Origin: Brooklawnia sp032229645
GTDB taxonomy: Bacteria > Actinomycetota > Actinomycetes > Propionibacteriales > Propionibacteriaceae
Length of the DNA: 64,000 bases
Reading direction: 5' to 3'
Assembly (NCBI GenBank): GCA_963722295.1
Contig: CAVRLB010000003.1
Location: forward strand, 263,718-327,717
Within the stretch, counting starts at the first letter, position 1. Each line of letters begins with the position of its first letter. The position numbers were made by a program, and so were the translations under genes. Below the pieces are notes generated by a model. The model saw only the letters and a program-made list of their open reading frames with translations, made no database searches and was not told where the DNA came from. This document shows, in pieces, positions 1-8,280 of the stretch.

Positions 1-29
1 AGGCTACCGAGGCTTCTGAGGAGGCCTGA
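1..29 (+). CDS. rpsP: 3' end of ribosomal protein S16 gene (partial)
   Basis: The first complete codon is at 3-5. The frame reads an Ala/Glu-rich tail (ATEASEEA) and stops with TGA at 27-29, two bases before the khpA start. Actinobacterial S16 proteins commonly end in such a tail, and S16 is the usual gene upstream of khpA-rimM-trmD. The identification rests on position and tail composition only, because the body of the gene lies outside the window. Confidence 0.55.
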
Positions 30-31
30 TC

Positions 32-289
32 ATGCTGGCCGAAGCACTCGAGCATCTAGTGCAGGGCATCGTCACCCATCCTGAGGACGTGCGCATCCGA
101 GACAAGGAGTTGCGTCACGGGCGGATGCTGGAGGTGCGCGTCCATCCCGAAGATGTCGGCAAGGTCATCGGCCGTCAGGGACGCACCGCCTCCGCGCTGC
201 GCACCGTGGTACAGGCACTGGCCGGTCGCGAGCAGATCCGTGTCGACTTCGTCGACGTGGATCGCAAGCCAGGACGCGGACGCCACTGA
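32..289 (+). CDS. khpA: KH-domain RNA-binding protein KhpA
   Basis: An 85-residue single KH domain protein with the GxxG nucleic-acid-binding loop visible as GRQG in 'VIGRQGRTASALR' (about residues 44-56). KhpA proteins bind RNA, often with KhpB, and affect ribosome and cell-envelope gene expression. The gene sits between rpsP and rimM as in most Gram-positive bacteria and starts two bases after the S16 stop, so it is probably translationally coupled. Length and domain match the family. A hairpin follows before rimM. Confidence 0.9.
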   Translation: MLAEALEHLVQGIVTHPEDVRIRDKELRHGRMLEVRVHPEDVGKVIGRQGRTASALRTVVQALAGREQIRVDFVDVDRKPGRGRH

Positions 290-302
290 GATCATCATCA
301 CG

Positions 303-340
303 CAGACGCCCCACCCATCGTCATGATGGTGGGGCGTCTG
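303..340 (+). terminator. 13-bp perfect hairpin between khpA and rimM
   Basis: CAGACGCCCCACC (303-315) pairs perfectly with GGTGGGGCGTCTG (328-340) around a 12-nt loop. No long T run follows, so it could be a weak terminator, an attenuator or an mRNA-processing/stability element that sets the ratio of S16/KhpA to RimM/TrmD. Confidence 0.6.
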
Positions 341-391
341 CTGTTTGGTGAGGGATCTCGCGGCGGGGAAGAGGCGGGGAAGAGGAGTTAG

Positions 392-919
392 ATGAGTGAA
401 TTGGTCGAGGTGATCGTCGGGGTGATCGGCCGGGCGCACGGAGTGCGCGGTGAGGTCAACGTCGAACCGCGAACCGACGAGATCGAGCGCCGGTTCGCGC
501 CGGGCGCGGAGTTGCGCACCGGCGAGGGCGGCAAGCTGACCGTCGAGTCGGCCAACCAGCCGTCCGGACGTCTGGTTGTCGGGTTCCGCGAGATCGCCGA
601 CCGCACTGCGGCCGAACTGCTGCGCGGACGAGTACTCAGCGTCCGGGTGCCGGTCGACGAGCAGCCCAGCGGACGCGAGGAGTACTTCGATCGCCAGTTG
701 GCCGGGCTCGCGGTTCTGAGAGCCGACGGCACTGTGGCCGGAACCATCGTCCAGATTCTGCACAGTCCAGCGCAGGATCTGCTCGTCGTCGATGTGGACG
801 GCAGCGAGTATCTGGTTCCCTTCGTGAAGGCCCTGGTGCCCGAGGTCGACCTGGCTGCCGGAACGGTTCGGCTGGCAGATGTCGCCGGCTTGCTGGACGA
901 CCAGGCCCAGGAGGGCTGA
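392..919 (+). CDS. rimM: ribosome maturation factor RimM
   Basis: A 175-residue protein with the N-terminal RimM signature (GVIGRAHGVRGEV near residues 10-22) followed by a PRC-barrel domain in the second half (EEYFDRQLAGL, then YLVPFVKALVPEVD). RimM acts in 30S 3'-head assembly with S19. A good ribosome binding site (GAGGAG) lies 6-11 bases upstream of the ATG. The stop TGA overlaps the trmD ATG by one base, so the two are coupled. Normal length for an actinobacterial RimM. Confidence 0.95.
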   Translation: MSELVEVIVGVIGRAHGVRGEVNVEPRTDEIERRFAPGAELRTGEGGKLTVESANQPSGRLVVGFREIADRTAAELLRGRVLSVRVPVDEQPSGREEYFDRQLAGLAVLRADGTVAGTIVQILHSPAQDLLVVDVDGSEYLVPFVKALVPEVDLAAGTVRLADVAGLLDDQAQEG

Positions 920-1629
920 TGCGCATCGACGTCGTCTCCATCTTCCCCGACTACTTCGCCGCGCTGCAGCTGAGTCTGATCGGCAAAGCGATCGAAGACG
1001 GGTTGCTGGACGTGCGCGTACACGACCTGCGCGACTTCACCCATGACCGGCACCGCACGGTCGACGACACTCCGTACGGCGGGGGAGCGGGCATGGTGAT
1101 GAAGCCCGAGCCTTGGGGCGAGGCACTGGATGCGTTGCTGGACAGCTACGAGCCGCTGTCCGACGACCGGCGTCCGGTGCTGTTGGTGCCCTCGCCATCG
1201 GGGCGGTTGTTCACTCAGCAGATGGCCATCGACCTGGCGTCCGAACCGCGGATCGCGTTCGCCTGTGGACGATATGAAGGCATCGATCACCGGGTGATTG
1301 GTTGGGCACGCCAGCACTTTGCTGTTAGTGAGGTTAGCCTTGGCGACTACGTGCTGAATGGCGGAGAAGTGGCCGCATTGGCTATGATTGAGGCCACTGT
1401 GCGTCTGATTCCAGGCGTGATCGGTAACCCGCTCTCACTCGTCGAAGAGTCGCATTCTGCGGCCTCCGATCATCTGCTGGAATACCCCGTGTTTACCAAA
1501 CCTGCTAGCTGGCGCGGGTTTGATGTGCCAGACGTGCTGCTCAGTGGGCATCATGGCAAGGTCACCGAGTGGCGTCATGAGCAGTCGGTGGAGATTACGT
1601 CGCTGCGCCGACCGGATCTGCTCAACTGA
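919..1629 (+). CDS. trmD: tRNA (guanine37-N1)-methyltransferase
   Basis: A 236-residue SPOUT methyltransferase that makes m1G37 in tRNA and prevents +1 frameshifting. Visible motifs are DDTPYGGGAGMVMKPE (49-64), PSPSGRLF (91-98), GRYEGIDHR (117-125) and LGDYVLNGGE (141-150), the last three forming the trefoil-knot AdoMet site. The start overlaps the rimM stop. In most actinobacteria rplS follows directly; here sdhCAB intervenes. Confidence 0.96.
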   Translation: MRIDVVSIFPDYFAALQLSLIGKAIEDGLLDVRVHDLRDFTHDRHRTVDDTPYGGGAGMVMKPEPWGEALDALLDSYEPLSDDRRPVLLVPSPSGRLFTQQMAIDLASEPRIAFACGRYEGIDHRVIGWARQHFAVSEVSLGDYVLNGGEVAALAMIEATVRLIPGVIGNPLSLVEESHSAASDHLLEYPVFTKPASWRGFDVPDVLLSGHHGKVTEWRHEQSVEITSLRRPDLLN

Positions 1630-1684
1630 GTTTGGACGGACCATTACCGGCAGGGGTGCCGGCCTGCGGAAGGCGCCCACCCAT

Positions 1685-1690
1685 TAGACT
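1685..1690 (+). promoter_or_regulatory. -10 element for leaderless sdhC transcript
   Basis: TAGACT at 1685-1690 ends 7 nt before the GTG start at 1698, the spacing expected if transcription begins at or next to the start codon. No Shine-Dalgarno sequence precedes the GTG and no convincing -35 is visible. It implies that sdhCAB has its own promoter although it is embedded in the translation operon. Confidence 0.5.
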
Positions 1691-1697
1691 CCAGACC

Positions 1698-2432
1698 GTG
1701 GCAACCAAACTCGTTACTCGCGATGCGAGCCGGACAGCCAATAACAGGGCGGTTCATTCGACGGTCTTCCGCAAGGTGCTGATGTCCGTCACAGGTCTGT
1801 TCCTGATTCTGTTCCTGCTCATGCATATGTTCGGCAATTTAAAGCTCCTCATCCCGGGTGTCGGGTTGCAGGAGTTCGATGAGTACTCGCACTTCCTCCG
1901 GACGTTCCTGTACCCGATGCTCCCCGAAAAGTTCTTCTTGATGTGCTTCCGCGGCGTACTGTTGATCGCCGCGCTCGTGCACATCGAAGCAGCTGTTCGT
2001 CTGACGTTCCGGGACTACGACGCTCGGATGGGTATGGGGCGCTACCTTAAGCAGCGCTACCTGGCTGGTAGCTTCGCTGCTCGCACCATGATCTGGAGCG
2101 GCATTCTCATTCTGGTGGGCGTCGTCTTTCACCTCCTGCAATTCACCACTCAGACCATCACGGTCGGCTACACGGGGAGCGCCGAGCCGCACATGCGCGT
2201 GATCCTTGGCTTCCAGAACTGGTGGCTCGTCCTGATCTACGCCGTCTGGGTTGGCATGGTCAGCTTCCACGTCTACCACGGCTTCTACAGTGCTTTCTGC
2301 ACCCTCGGCGCCCGCGTAGGGGCCTTCAGCGAGAAGATCATCAAGGTCTGCTCGGTGATCGTGTGCCTGCTGGTCTTCTTCGGCTTCATGGCTAGCCCGC
2401 TGGCGATTCTGTTTGGATTGGTGACTGCATAA
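1698..2432 (+). CDS. sdhC: succinate dehydrogenase cytochrome b subunit SdhC
   Basis: A 244-residue integral membrane protein of the b558-type succinate:quinone reductase family, with five hydrophobic segments typical of a one-subunit diheme anchor. Candidate heme-ligand histidines lie in or next to these segments (LLMHMFG, ALVHIEAA, GVVFHLLQF, SFHVYHGF). I place the start at GTG 1698 rather than at an upstream in-frame codon (1632), because the -10 sequence TAGACT lies 7 nt before it and the protein then begins with a hydrophilic leader followed by helix 1. The stop TAA overlaps the sdhA ATG by one base. It anchors SdhAB to the inner face of the membrane. Confidence 0.92.
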   Translation: MATKLVTRDASRTANNRAVHSTVFRKVLMSVTGLFLILFLLMHMFGNLKLLIPGVGLQEFDEYSHFLRTFLYPMLPEKFFLMCFRGVLLIAALVHIEAAVRLTFRDYDARMGMGRYLKQRYLAGSFAARTMIWSGILILVGVVFHLLQFTTQTITVGYTGSAEPHMRVILGFQNWWLVLIYAVWVGMVSFHVYHGFYSAFCTLGARVGAFSEKIIKVCSVIVCLLVFFGFMASPLAILFGLVTA

Positions 2433-4456
2433 TGACTGAGACATCGACTCCCCGATTCGCGTTCGACGACGACGCCGAGTACTTCGTTGTCGGCGACGAG
2501 GTCAGCGACACCAAGGCCAACACCGACCTGCCGATCGACCAGGTGTGGCCCGATCGTCAGTTCCGTGCCAAGCTCGTGAACCCCGCCAACCGGCGCAAGA
2601 TCAGCATCATCGTCGTCGGCACCGGCCTGGCAGGTGGCGCAGCTGCTGCCTCACTCGGCGAGGCCGGCTACAACGTGCTGAACTTCTGCTACCAGGATTC
2701 GCCCCGCCGCGCGCACTCGATCGCTGCCCAGGGCGGCATCAACGCGGCGAAGAACTACAAGAACGACAACGACTCCACGTACCGGTTGTTCTACGACACG
2801 GTCAAGGGCGGTGACTACCGCGCCCGCGAGACCAACGTCTACCGTCTGGCGAGCGTCTCGGCCAACATCATCGACCAGTGCGTTGCCCAAGGCGTGCCTT
2901 TCGCACGTGAGTACGGCGGACTGCTCGACACCCGCTCGTTCGGCGGCGTGCAGGTGCAGCGCACCTTCTACGCTCGCGGCCAAACCGGTCAGCAGCTGCT
3001 GATCGGCGCATACCAGGCGCTGGAGCGTCAGGTCGCGGCGGGCACTGTGCAGATGTTCGCCCGCCACGAGATGCTCGAGCTGATTATGAAGGACGGCGTC
3101 GCCCGCGGCATTGTCGCGCGTGACATGGTCACCGGCGAGGTCGCACCGTACACCGCAGATGCGGTTGTCCTGGCTACCGGCGGATACGGCAACGTCTTCT
3201 TCTTGTCGACCAACGCCATGGGCTGCAACGTGACCGCCGGCTGGCGGGCACACCGCAAGGGAGCCTACTTCGCGAATCCCTGTTACACCCAGATCCACCC
3301 GACCTGCATCCCTGTGCACGGCGACAACCAGTCGAAGCTGACTCTGATGTCTGAGTCGTTGCGCAATGACGGCCGTATCTGGGTGCCCAAGAAGGCCGAG
3401 GACTGCGACAAGGATCCCCGTAAGATTCCCGAGGAAGATCGCGACTACTACCTGGAGCGCATCTACCCGGCCTTCGGCAACCTGGTTCCCCGCGATATCG
3501 CATCGCGTCAGGCGAAGAACATGTGCGATGAGGGACGCGGCGTTGGTCCGCTGGTGAAGGAGGTCGACGAGAACGGCGTCCAGCACGAGGTGCGTCGCGG
3601 CGTCTACCTCGACTTCTCGGATGCCATCGGTCGTCTCGGCAAGCACGGCGTCGAGGTCAAGTACGGCAACCTGTTCGACATGTACAAGCAGATCACCGCT
3701 GAGGACCCTTACGAGCTTCCAATGCGGATCTATCCGGCCGTCCATTACACCATGGGTGGCGTGTGGGTCGACTACGATCTGCAGACCACGATTCAGGGTC
3801 TGTTCGTGACCGGCGAGGCAAACTTCTCCGACCACGGAGCCAACCGACTCGGTGCCTCGGCGCTGATGCAGGGGCTCGCGGACGGCTACTTCGTCCTGCC
3901 CAACACCATCAACGACTACCTGGCGGCCCATCATGACGGTCAATTGCCCGATGATGATCCCGCAGTGGTTGAGGCGGTTGCGGCCACCAAGGCGCAGATC
4001 GACAAGTTGCTGAGCATCAAGGGCACTCGCACAGTTGACTCGTTCCACAAGGAACTCGGGCACATCATGTGGGAGTACTGCGGTATGGCCCGCAGCGACG
4101 AAGGCCTGAAGAAGGCCATCGGCCTGATCCGCGAGTTGAAGGAAGAGTTCTGGCGCAACGTCAACGTGACCGGTGTCGCCGCAGATCTCAACCAGACCCT
4201 TGAGCGGGCCGGCCGGCTGATCGACTTCTTCGAACTGGGCGAGCTGATGTGCATCGACGCTATGCACCGACGCGAGTCCTGCGGCGGTCACTTCCGGGTC
4301 GAACATCAGACCGAGGAAGGCGAGGCACTGCGTCACGACGACGAGTTCGCCTATGTGGCGGCTTGGGAGTACACCGGTGCCGGCACGAAGCCGATTCTGC
4401 ACAAGGAGCCCCTGGTCTACAAGGCAATCGAGTTGAAGCAACGGAGTTACAAGTGA
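2432..4456 (+). CDS. sdhA: succinate dehydrogenase flavoprotein subunit SdhA
   Basis: A 674-residue FAD-binding subunit that oxidises succinate to fumarate (or the reverse). A roughly 50-residue N-terminal extension precedes the dinucleotide-binding motif VVGTGLAGGAAAA (about 61-73). HSIAAQGGINA follows, with His95 in the position of the covalent FAD ligand. The substrate-site regions HPTCIPVHG and the C-terminal HRRESCGGHFR are present. The size and the pairing with a five-helix SdhC fit the Bacteroidetes/actinobacterial subclass of SQR. It overlaps sdhC by 1 bp and sdhB by 4 bp. Confidence 0.96.
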   Translation: MTETSTPRFAFDDDAEYFVVGDEVSDTKANTDLPIDQVWPDRQFRAKLVNPANRRKISIIVVGTGLAGGAAAASLGEAGYNVLNFCYQDSPRRAHSIAAQGGINAAKNYKNDNDSTYRLFYDTVKGGDYRARETNVYRLASVSANIIDQCVAQGVPFAREYGGLLDTRSFGGVQVQRTFYARGQTGQQLLIGAYQALERQVAAGTVQMFARHEMLELIMKDGVARGIVARDMVTGEVAPYTADAVVLATGGYGNVFFLSTNAMGCNVTAGWRAHRKGAYFANPCYTQIHPTCIPVHGDNQSKLTLMSESLRNDGRIWVPKKAEDCDKDPRKIPEEDRDYYLERIYPAFGNLVPRDIASRQAKNMCDEGRGVGPLVKEVDENGVQHEVRRGVYLDFSDAIGRLGKHGVEVKYGNLFDMYKQITAEDPYELPMRIYPAVHYTMGGVWVDYDLQTTIQGLFVTGEANFSDHGANRLGASALMQGLADGYFVLPNTINDYLAAHHDGQLPDDDPAVVEAVAATKAQIDKLLSIKGTRTVDSFHKELGHIMWEYCGMARSDEGLKKAIGLIRELKEEFWRNVNVTGVAADLNQTLERAGRLIDFFELGELMCIDAMHRRESCGGHFRVEHQTEEGEALRHDDEFAYVAAWEYTGAGTKPILHKEPLVYKAIELKQRSYK

Positions 4457-5220
4457 AACTCACACTGAAGATCTGGCGCCAGGCTCGTGGCGCTGAGCAG
4501 GGCAAGCTTGTCGAGTACAAGATCGACAATGTCTCCGAGGATATGAGCTTTCTCGAGATGCTTGACCAGCTGAATGAGGAGCTCACCGACGCCGGCGAGG
4601 AACCGGTGGCGTTCGACTCGGACTGTCGTGAGGGCATCTGCGGCATGTGTGGTGTGGTCATCAACGGCACCGCTCATGGACGCGGGAACTCCCCTGTTCC
4701 GACGACCACGTGCCAGTTGCACATGCGCTCGTTCAATGACGGTGACACCGTCACAATCGAGCCCTGGAAGGCCAAGGCGTTCCCGGTGATCAAGGACCTG
4801 GTTGTGGACCGCGGCGCGCTGGACCGCATCGTCCAGGCTGGCGGCTTCATCTCGGTCAACACCGGTTCGGCACCGGACGCGCACGCGACGCTCGCCCCGA
4901 AGCTGCAGTCTGACCGGGCCTTCGACAACGCGACCTGCATCGGTTGTGGCGCGTGTGTCGCCGCTTGCCCGAATGCTTCAGCCATGCTGTTCACCTCGGC
5001 GAAGATCACCCACCTGGCCAACCTGCCACAAGGCCAGCCGGAGCGATTCCTGCGCGTCAAGAACATGGTCGGGCAGCACGACTCCGAGGGCTTCGGCAAC
5101 TGCACCAACATCGGTGAATGCGCGGCGGTTTGCCCGAAGGGCATTCCGTTGGAGTCCATCAGCACCCTGAACCGCGACCTGGTGTGGTCGCTGTTCCGCA
5201 AGGATGGCTTCACCGCTTAG
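4453..5220 (+). CDS. sdhB: succinate dehydrogenase iron-sulfur subunit SdhB
   Basis: A 255-residue electron-transfer subunit. The [2Fe-2S] ligands are in CREGICGMCG plus a downstream Cys (TTTCQLH). The [4Fe-4S] and [3Fe-4S] ligands are in CIGCGACVAACP and CTNIGECAAVCPKGI. The start is GTG 4453, inside the sdhA stop (GTGA overlap). The longer in-frame reading upstream runs antiparallel to good SdhA sequence and is rejected. Electrons pass from SdhA FAD to the SdhC hemes and menaquinone. Confidence 0.95.
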   Translation: MKLTLKIWRQARGAEQGKLVEYKIDNVSEDMSFLEMLDQLNEELTDAGEEPVAFDSDCREGICGMCGVVINGTAHGRGNSPVPTTTCQLHMRSFNDGDTVTIEPWKAKAFPVIKDLVVDRGALDRIVQAGGFISVNTGSAPDAHATLAPKLQSDRAFDNATCIGCGACVAACPNASAMLFTSAKITHLANLPQGQPERFLRVKNMVGQHDSEGFGNCTNIGECAAVCPKGIPLESISTLNRDLVWSLFRKDGFTA

Positions 5221-5261
5221 GGTCCTTAGTCAGGCTCAGACCAGCCATATTTCGCGAGTAA

Positions 5262-5298
5262 CGAGGACGGCGTCGGGATATTCCCGGCGCCGTCCTCG
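5262..5298 (+). terminator. hairpin after sdhCAB
   Basis: CGAGGACGGCG (5262-5272) pairs with CGCCGTCCTCG (5288-5298), and the loop itself forms CGGGA/TCCCG, giving a long nested stem. It probably ends sdhCAB transcription and insulates rplS. There is no T tract. Confidence 0.6.
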
Positions 5299-5464
5299 CG
5301 CGCTGGGTGGCTCGGTCGCGATTACCGGCATCGGGTGCGACTGTGGCATGATTATCAGGTTGCTCTGCCGTATCGGTTCCTGCCACAGGGGGATTGATCG
5401 GGACAGCGGGGCTTTATTAAACGCTCAACCGCGAGGTGACCTGTGGCACCGACGAGGAAAGATT

Positions 5465-5812
5465 ATGAATCCGATCATTGCCGAACTCGACAAGGCTTCG
5501 ACCCGCAGTGACATCCCCGAGTTTCGTCCAGGCGACTCGGTGCGGGTGCACGTGAAGGTGGTCGAGGGCAACAAGTCCCGTATCCAGGTTTTCGCCGGTG
5601 TCGTGATTGCCCGCACCGGTTCCGGTGTGCAGGAGGCGTTCACGGTTCGCAAGATCTCGTACGGAACCGGCGTGGAGCGTACCTTCCCGCTGCATTCCCC
5701 GATCATCGACCACATCGAGGTCGAGCGTCGCGGTGATGTGCGCCGCGCCAAGCTGTATTACCTGCGCGGTCTGCGCGGTAAGGCTGCCAAGATCAAAGAG
5801 CGTCGCCGCTGA
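5465..5812 (+). CDS. rplS: 50S ribosomal protein L19
   Basis: A 115-residue L19. The ATG at 5465 gives MNPIIAELDKAS, and the family core FRPGDSVRVHVKVVEGNKSR follows. The C-terminus ends in the basic AAKIKERRR. An in-frame extension back to 5204 has no L19 similarity and overlaps the sdhB end, so it is rejected. Upstream, about 240 bp separates it from sdhB, with a terminator and presumably its own promoter. A strong hairpin follows. Confidence 0.96.
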   Translation: MNPIIAELDKASTRSDIPEFRPGDSVRVHVKVVEGNKSRIQVFAGVVIARTGSGVQEAFTVRKISYGTGVERTFPLHSPIIDHIEVERRGDVRRAKLYYLRGLRGKAAKIKERRR

Positions 5813-5830
5813 GAGTGCGCGTCCATCTTC

Positions 5831-5875
5831 GGCGGAGTCCCGGCCATCCTGCAAGGGGTTGGCCGGGACTCCGCC
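5831..5875 (+). terminator. 15-bp perfect hairpin after rplS
   Basis: GGCGGAGTCCCGGCC (5831-5845) is perfectly complementary to GGCCGGGACTCCGCC (5861-5875) with a 15-nt loop. A very stable terminator candidate ending the rplS transcript. Confidence 0.75.
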
Positions 5876-5980
5876 GTCTCCCGTTCGCGGGATCGCGCAG
5901 ATCGGCCCCTGGCCCGTTCGGCTAAGTCCCGCGCACAAGATCTAAGATAGAACGCGGTTGTCGGAGCTAGGAGTCATGGC

Positions 5981-6799
5981 ATGGGTCGTAGGCACAAGGG
6001 TGATGAACAGGTCGCCGAAGTGGACGATCTCGACGCACCTCCGGTCGCCAAACCATCGAAGTTCAAGCAGGTCCTGACGTTTCTGGGCGAGACCGTATTG
6101 GCGATCATGGTGACGCTGGTGGTCACTGCATTGCTCAGAGTCTTCGTCTTTCAGGTCTTTCAAGTGCCCAGCGGGTCCATGGAAGAGACCCTTGAACTGA
6201 AGGACCGGATTGTGGCGATGCGGATGTCTGATTTTCAGCGCGGTGACATCGTGGTCTTCGAAGATCCGGATGCGAGATGGATGGGCCAGCAACCTGAGTC
6301 GTCCAATCCCGTTCGTGTGGTGCTGGAGGCGTTGTACCTGCTCCCCGACAGCAGCCAAGGCTACCTGGTCAAGCGGGTGATCGGCATGCCTGGCGATCAT
6401 GTGGCGTGCTGCGATCAGCAGGGCCGGATGACAGTCAATGACATCGCGCTCGACGAGGACTCCTATCTTTATCAGGATGCCAGTGGATTGACCGTGGCGC
6501 CCTCGGACACCTCATTCGATGTGGTGGTGCCAGCGGGGAACATCTTCGTGATGGGTGATCATCGGGACCGTTCGGGCGATTCGCGGCTGCACATGTGTGA
6601 GGCTACGGCACCCGGGGTACCTGCCGGGATGTATGGGTTCGTGCCGGTGGACGACGTCGTCGGTCCGGTGGTGGCCATCGTCGCACCGCTGAACCGCATC
6701 ACCACGTTCTCGACTCCCGAGACCTTCGTCGCGGTTCCCGACGCTGCCGAGGATCCGCCTACCGCGCCGGTGCTCGGTGAGGGGTCGTGTGGCGGCTGA
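5981..6799 (+). CDS. lepB: signal peptidase I
   Basis: A 272-residue type I signal peptidase. The N-terminal 33 residues are cytoplasmic and charged, a single membrane segment follows (about 34-56), then the catalytic serine in PSGSM (Ser66) and the general-base lysine in YLVKRVIGMPGD (Lys131). The box-E motif GDHRDRSGDSR is also visible. It cleaves signal peptides of exported proteins on the outer face of the membrane. A ribosome binding site AGGAG lies about 9 nt upstream, and a -10-like TAAGAT lies at 5943-5948. The stop overlaps the rnhB ATG by one base. Confidence 0.95.
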   Translation: MGRRHKGDEQVAEVDDLDAPPVAKPSKFKQVLTFLGETVLAIMVTLVVTALLRVFVFQVFQVPSGSMEETLELKDRIVAMRMSDFQRGDIVVFEDPDARWMGQQPESSNPVRVVLEALYLLPDSSQGYLVKRVIGMPGDHVACCDQQGRMTVNDIALDEDSYLYQDASGLTVAPSDTSFDVVVPAGNIFVMGDHRDRSGDSRLHMCEATAPGVPAGMYGFVPVDDVVGPVVAIVAPLNRITTFSTPETFVAVPDAAEDPPTAPVLGEGSCGG

Positions 6800-7443
6800 T
6801 GACGACTATTCGCCCTGGCAAGGGCATCTTTGGTTACGAGCGTGCCTTGCGGCGTGCCGGTTTCGGTCTGGTGGCCGGCGCCGATGAGGCCGGACGCGGA
6901 GCGTGCGCGGGTCCGCTGGTCGCCGGTGCGGTCATCTTGAACGAGCGGGCTGCCATCCAGCTGAGCGGTCTGAACGATTCAAAACTACTGACCGCTGCCA
7001 CTCGCGAGCGTCTCTACGATGAGATCACCGCGTGCGCCATCGCGTGGTCGGTGGTCGAGGTTTCACCGACCGAGTGCGACCAGCTCGGCATGCACGAGGC
7101 CGACCTGCAGGGACTGCGGCGGGCGCTGCTGCGGCTCGACCCGGAGCCGGAGTTCGCGTTGACCGACGGTTTCGCCGTCGGTGGGCTCACGTGCCCTGCG
7201 TTGGCCCTCTGGAAGGGCGATCAGGTGGCGGCCTGCGTCGCGGCAGCGTCCATCATTGCGAAGGTCACCAGAGACCGCATCATGACGACCTACGACGAGC
7301 AGTATGACGGCTACGGATTCGCTGGGCACAAGGGATACTGCACTGCGGAACACCAGCGGCGGCTGGAAGAGCTGGGGCCGTGCCCCATACACCGGATGCG
7401 GTATGTGAACGTGCGGGCAGCAGCTAGAGTGGCGATACCATGA
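6799..7443 (+). CDS. rnhB: ribonuclease HII
   Basis: A 214-residue RNase HII that removes ribonucleotides from DNA. The catalytic acidic residues begin in GADEAGRG (Asp29, Glu30), with LTDGF and SIIAKVTRDR further on. The ATG at 6799 overlaps the lepB stop. A GTG 12 bp upstream is possible but gives only four more residues. It overlaps the next gene by 4 bp (ATGA). Confidence 0.94.
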   Translation: MTTIRPGKGIFGYERALRRAGFGLVAGADEAGRGACAGPLVAGAVILNERAAIQLSGLNDSKLLTAATRERLYDEITACAIAWSVVEVSPTECDQLGMHEADLQGLRRALLRLDPEPEFALTDGFAVGGLTCPALALWKGDQVAACVAAASIIAKVTRDRIMTTYDEQYDGYGFAGHKGYCTAEHQRRLEELGPCPIHRMRYVNVRAAARVAIP

Positions 7444-7751
7444 GCAGTGACGACTTGGAGGCCTACGAGGCCAAGCTGGAACTCGATTTGTACCGTGAGT
7501 ATAAAGACGTCGTCGACATCTTCACCTACGCGGTGGAGACCGAACGACGGTTCTATCTGTGCAATCAGGTCGATCTGAAGGTGCGCACCGAGGGCGGCGA
7601 CGTCTACTACGAAGTGTCGATGGGCGATGCCTGGGTCTGGGACATGTACCGGCCCGCGCGTTTCGTAAAGTCGGCGAAGGTGCTCACGTTCCGCGATGTG
7701 TCGATCGAGGAGATCCAGCATCGCGAACTGGAGATTCCCGACCAGGAGTGA
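7440..7751 (+). CDS. DUF2469 family protein
   Basis: A 103-residue acidic cytoplasmic protein rich in Asp, Glu and Tyr (for example ELDLYREYKDVVDIF and MGDAWVWDMYRP). The family is restricted largely to actinobacteria and is almost always placed directly after rnhB, as here with a 4-bp overlap. No catalytic motif is evident and its function is not established. The conserved linkage suggests a nucleic-acid or cell-division related housekeeping role, but that is inference. Confidence 0.88.
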   Translation: MSSDDLEAYEAKLELDLYREYKDVVDIFTYAVETERRFYLCNQVDLKVRTEGGDVYYEVSMGDAWVWDMYRPARFVKSAKVLTFRDVSIEEIQHRELEIPDQE

Positions 7752-7800
7752 CCTGGATGGTGGCCTGAATCGACGGGCTGACGGACGCGGGACATCGGGC

Positions 7801-7832
7801 ATCTCAAAAAGTTGAGATTTCTCTGTGGATAA
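7801..7832. promoter_or_regulatory. inverted repeat plus consensus DnaA box upstream of yraN-comM-dprA
   Basis: ATCTCAA (7801-7807) and TTGAGAT (7812-7818) form a 7-bp inverted repeat with a 4-nt loop. A perfect match to the 9-mer DnaA box (TTATCCACA, on the minus strand) follows at 7824-7832. The stretch 7752-7884 has no gene. Whether DnaA regulates the downstream genes is unknown, and one box can occur by chance. Confidence 0.4.
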
Positions 7833-7884
7833 CTGAACGAATCGGCGTCCACTTGCCGATCATTCACCTCGAAGGAAGAGGTGC

Positions 7885-8280
7885 ATGATGGCGCGTCCGA
7901 ATCTAACGTTCGACAACAGGAAGCAACTCGGCGGTTGGGGAGAGAAGGTCGCGGCCGACTATCTGCTCGGACTCGGCTGGCTGATCGTCGAACGCAATTG
8001 GCGTTGCTCGGTGGGTGAGGCCGACCTGGTCTGTCTTGAGCCTGGTCCCGGCGAACTGCCCGCAGGGGTCATAGTCGAGGTCAAGTGCCGCAGCGGAACA
8101 GGTTTCGGCGATCCGCTGGAGGCAATCACCTACGCCAAGCAATGCAGACTGCGGCAGCTCGCGACCTGTTGGCGGCGGGCGAGCGCCCCGGCACTTTCGG
8201 AGCTGCGGGTGGATGCTGTCGGTATCCTCAAGCTTCCTGGGGCTGCTCCGCTGATCAGGCACGTGCGGGGTGTGGCATGA
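7885..8280 (+). CDS. YraN family (UPF0102) nuclease-fold protein
   Basis: A 131-residue protein with the restriction-endonuclease-like core: GEKVAADYLLGLGW, then GEADLVCLE and VIVEVKCRSG, giving the E-x-D-ExK arrangement of Holliday-junction-resolvase-like folds. UPF0102 proteins typically precede comM and dprA, as here; the stop overlaps the comM ATG by 4 bp. The biochemical role is unproven but probably DNA processing. Confidence 0.9.
   Translation: MMARPNLTFDNRKQLGGWGEKVAADYLLGLGWLIVERNWRCSVGEADLVCLEPGPGELPAGVIVEVKCRSGTGFGDPLEAITYAKQCRLRQLATCWRRASAPALSELRVDAVGILKLPGAAPLIRHVRGVA

Noticed and set aside
2651..4441. 596-codon open frame on the minus strand
   Set aside because: It lies exactly opposite sdhA, has no ribosome binding site or family resemblance, and is the usual antisense open frame of high-GC coding DNA.
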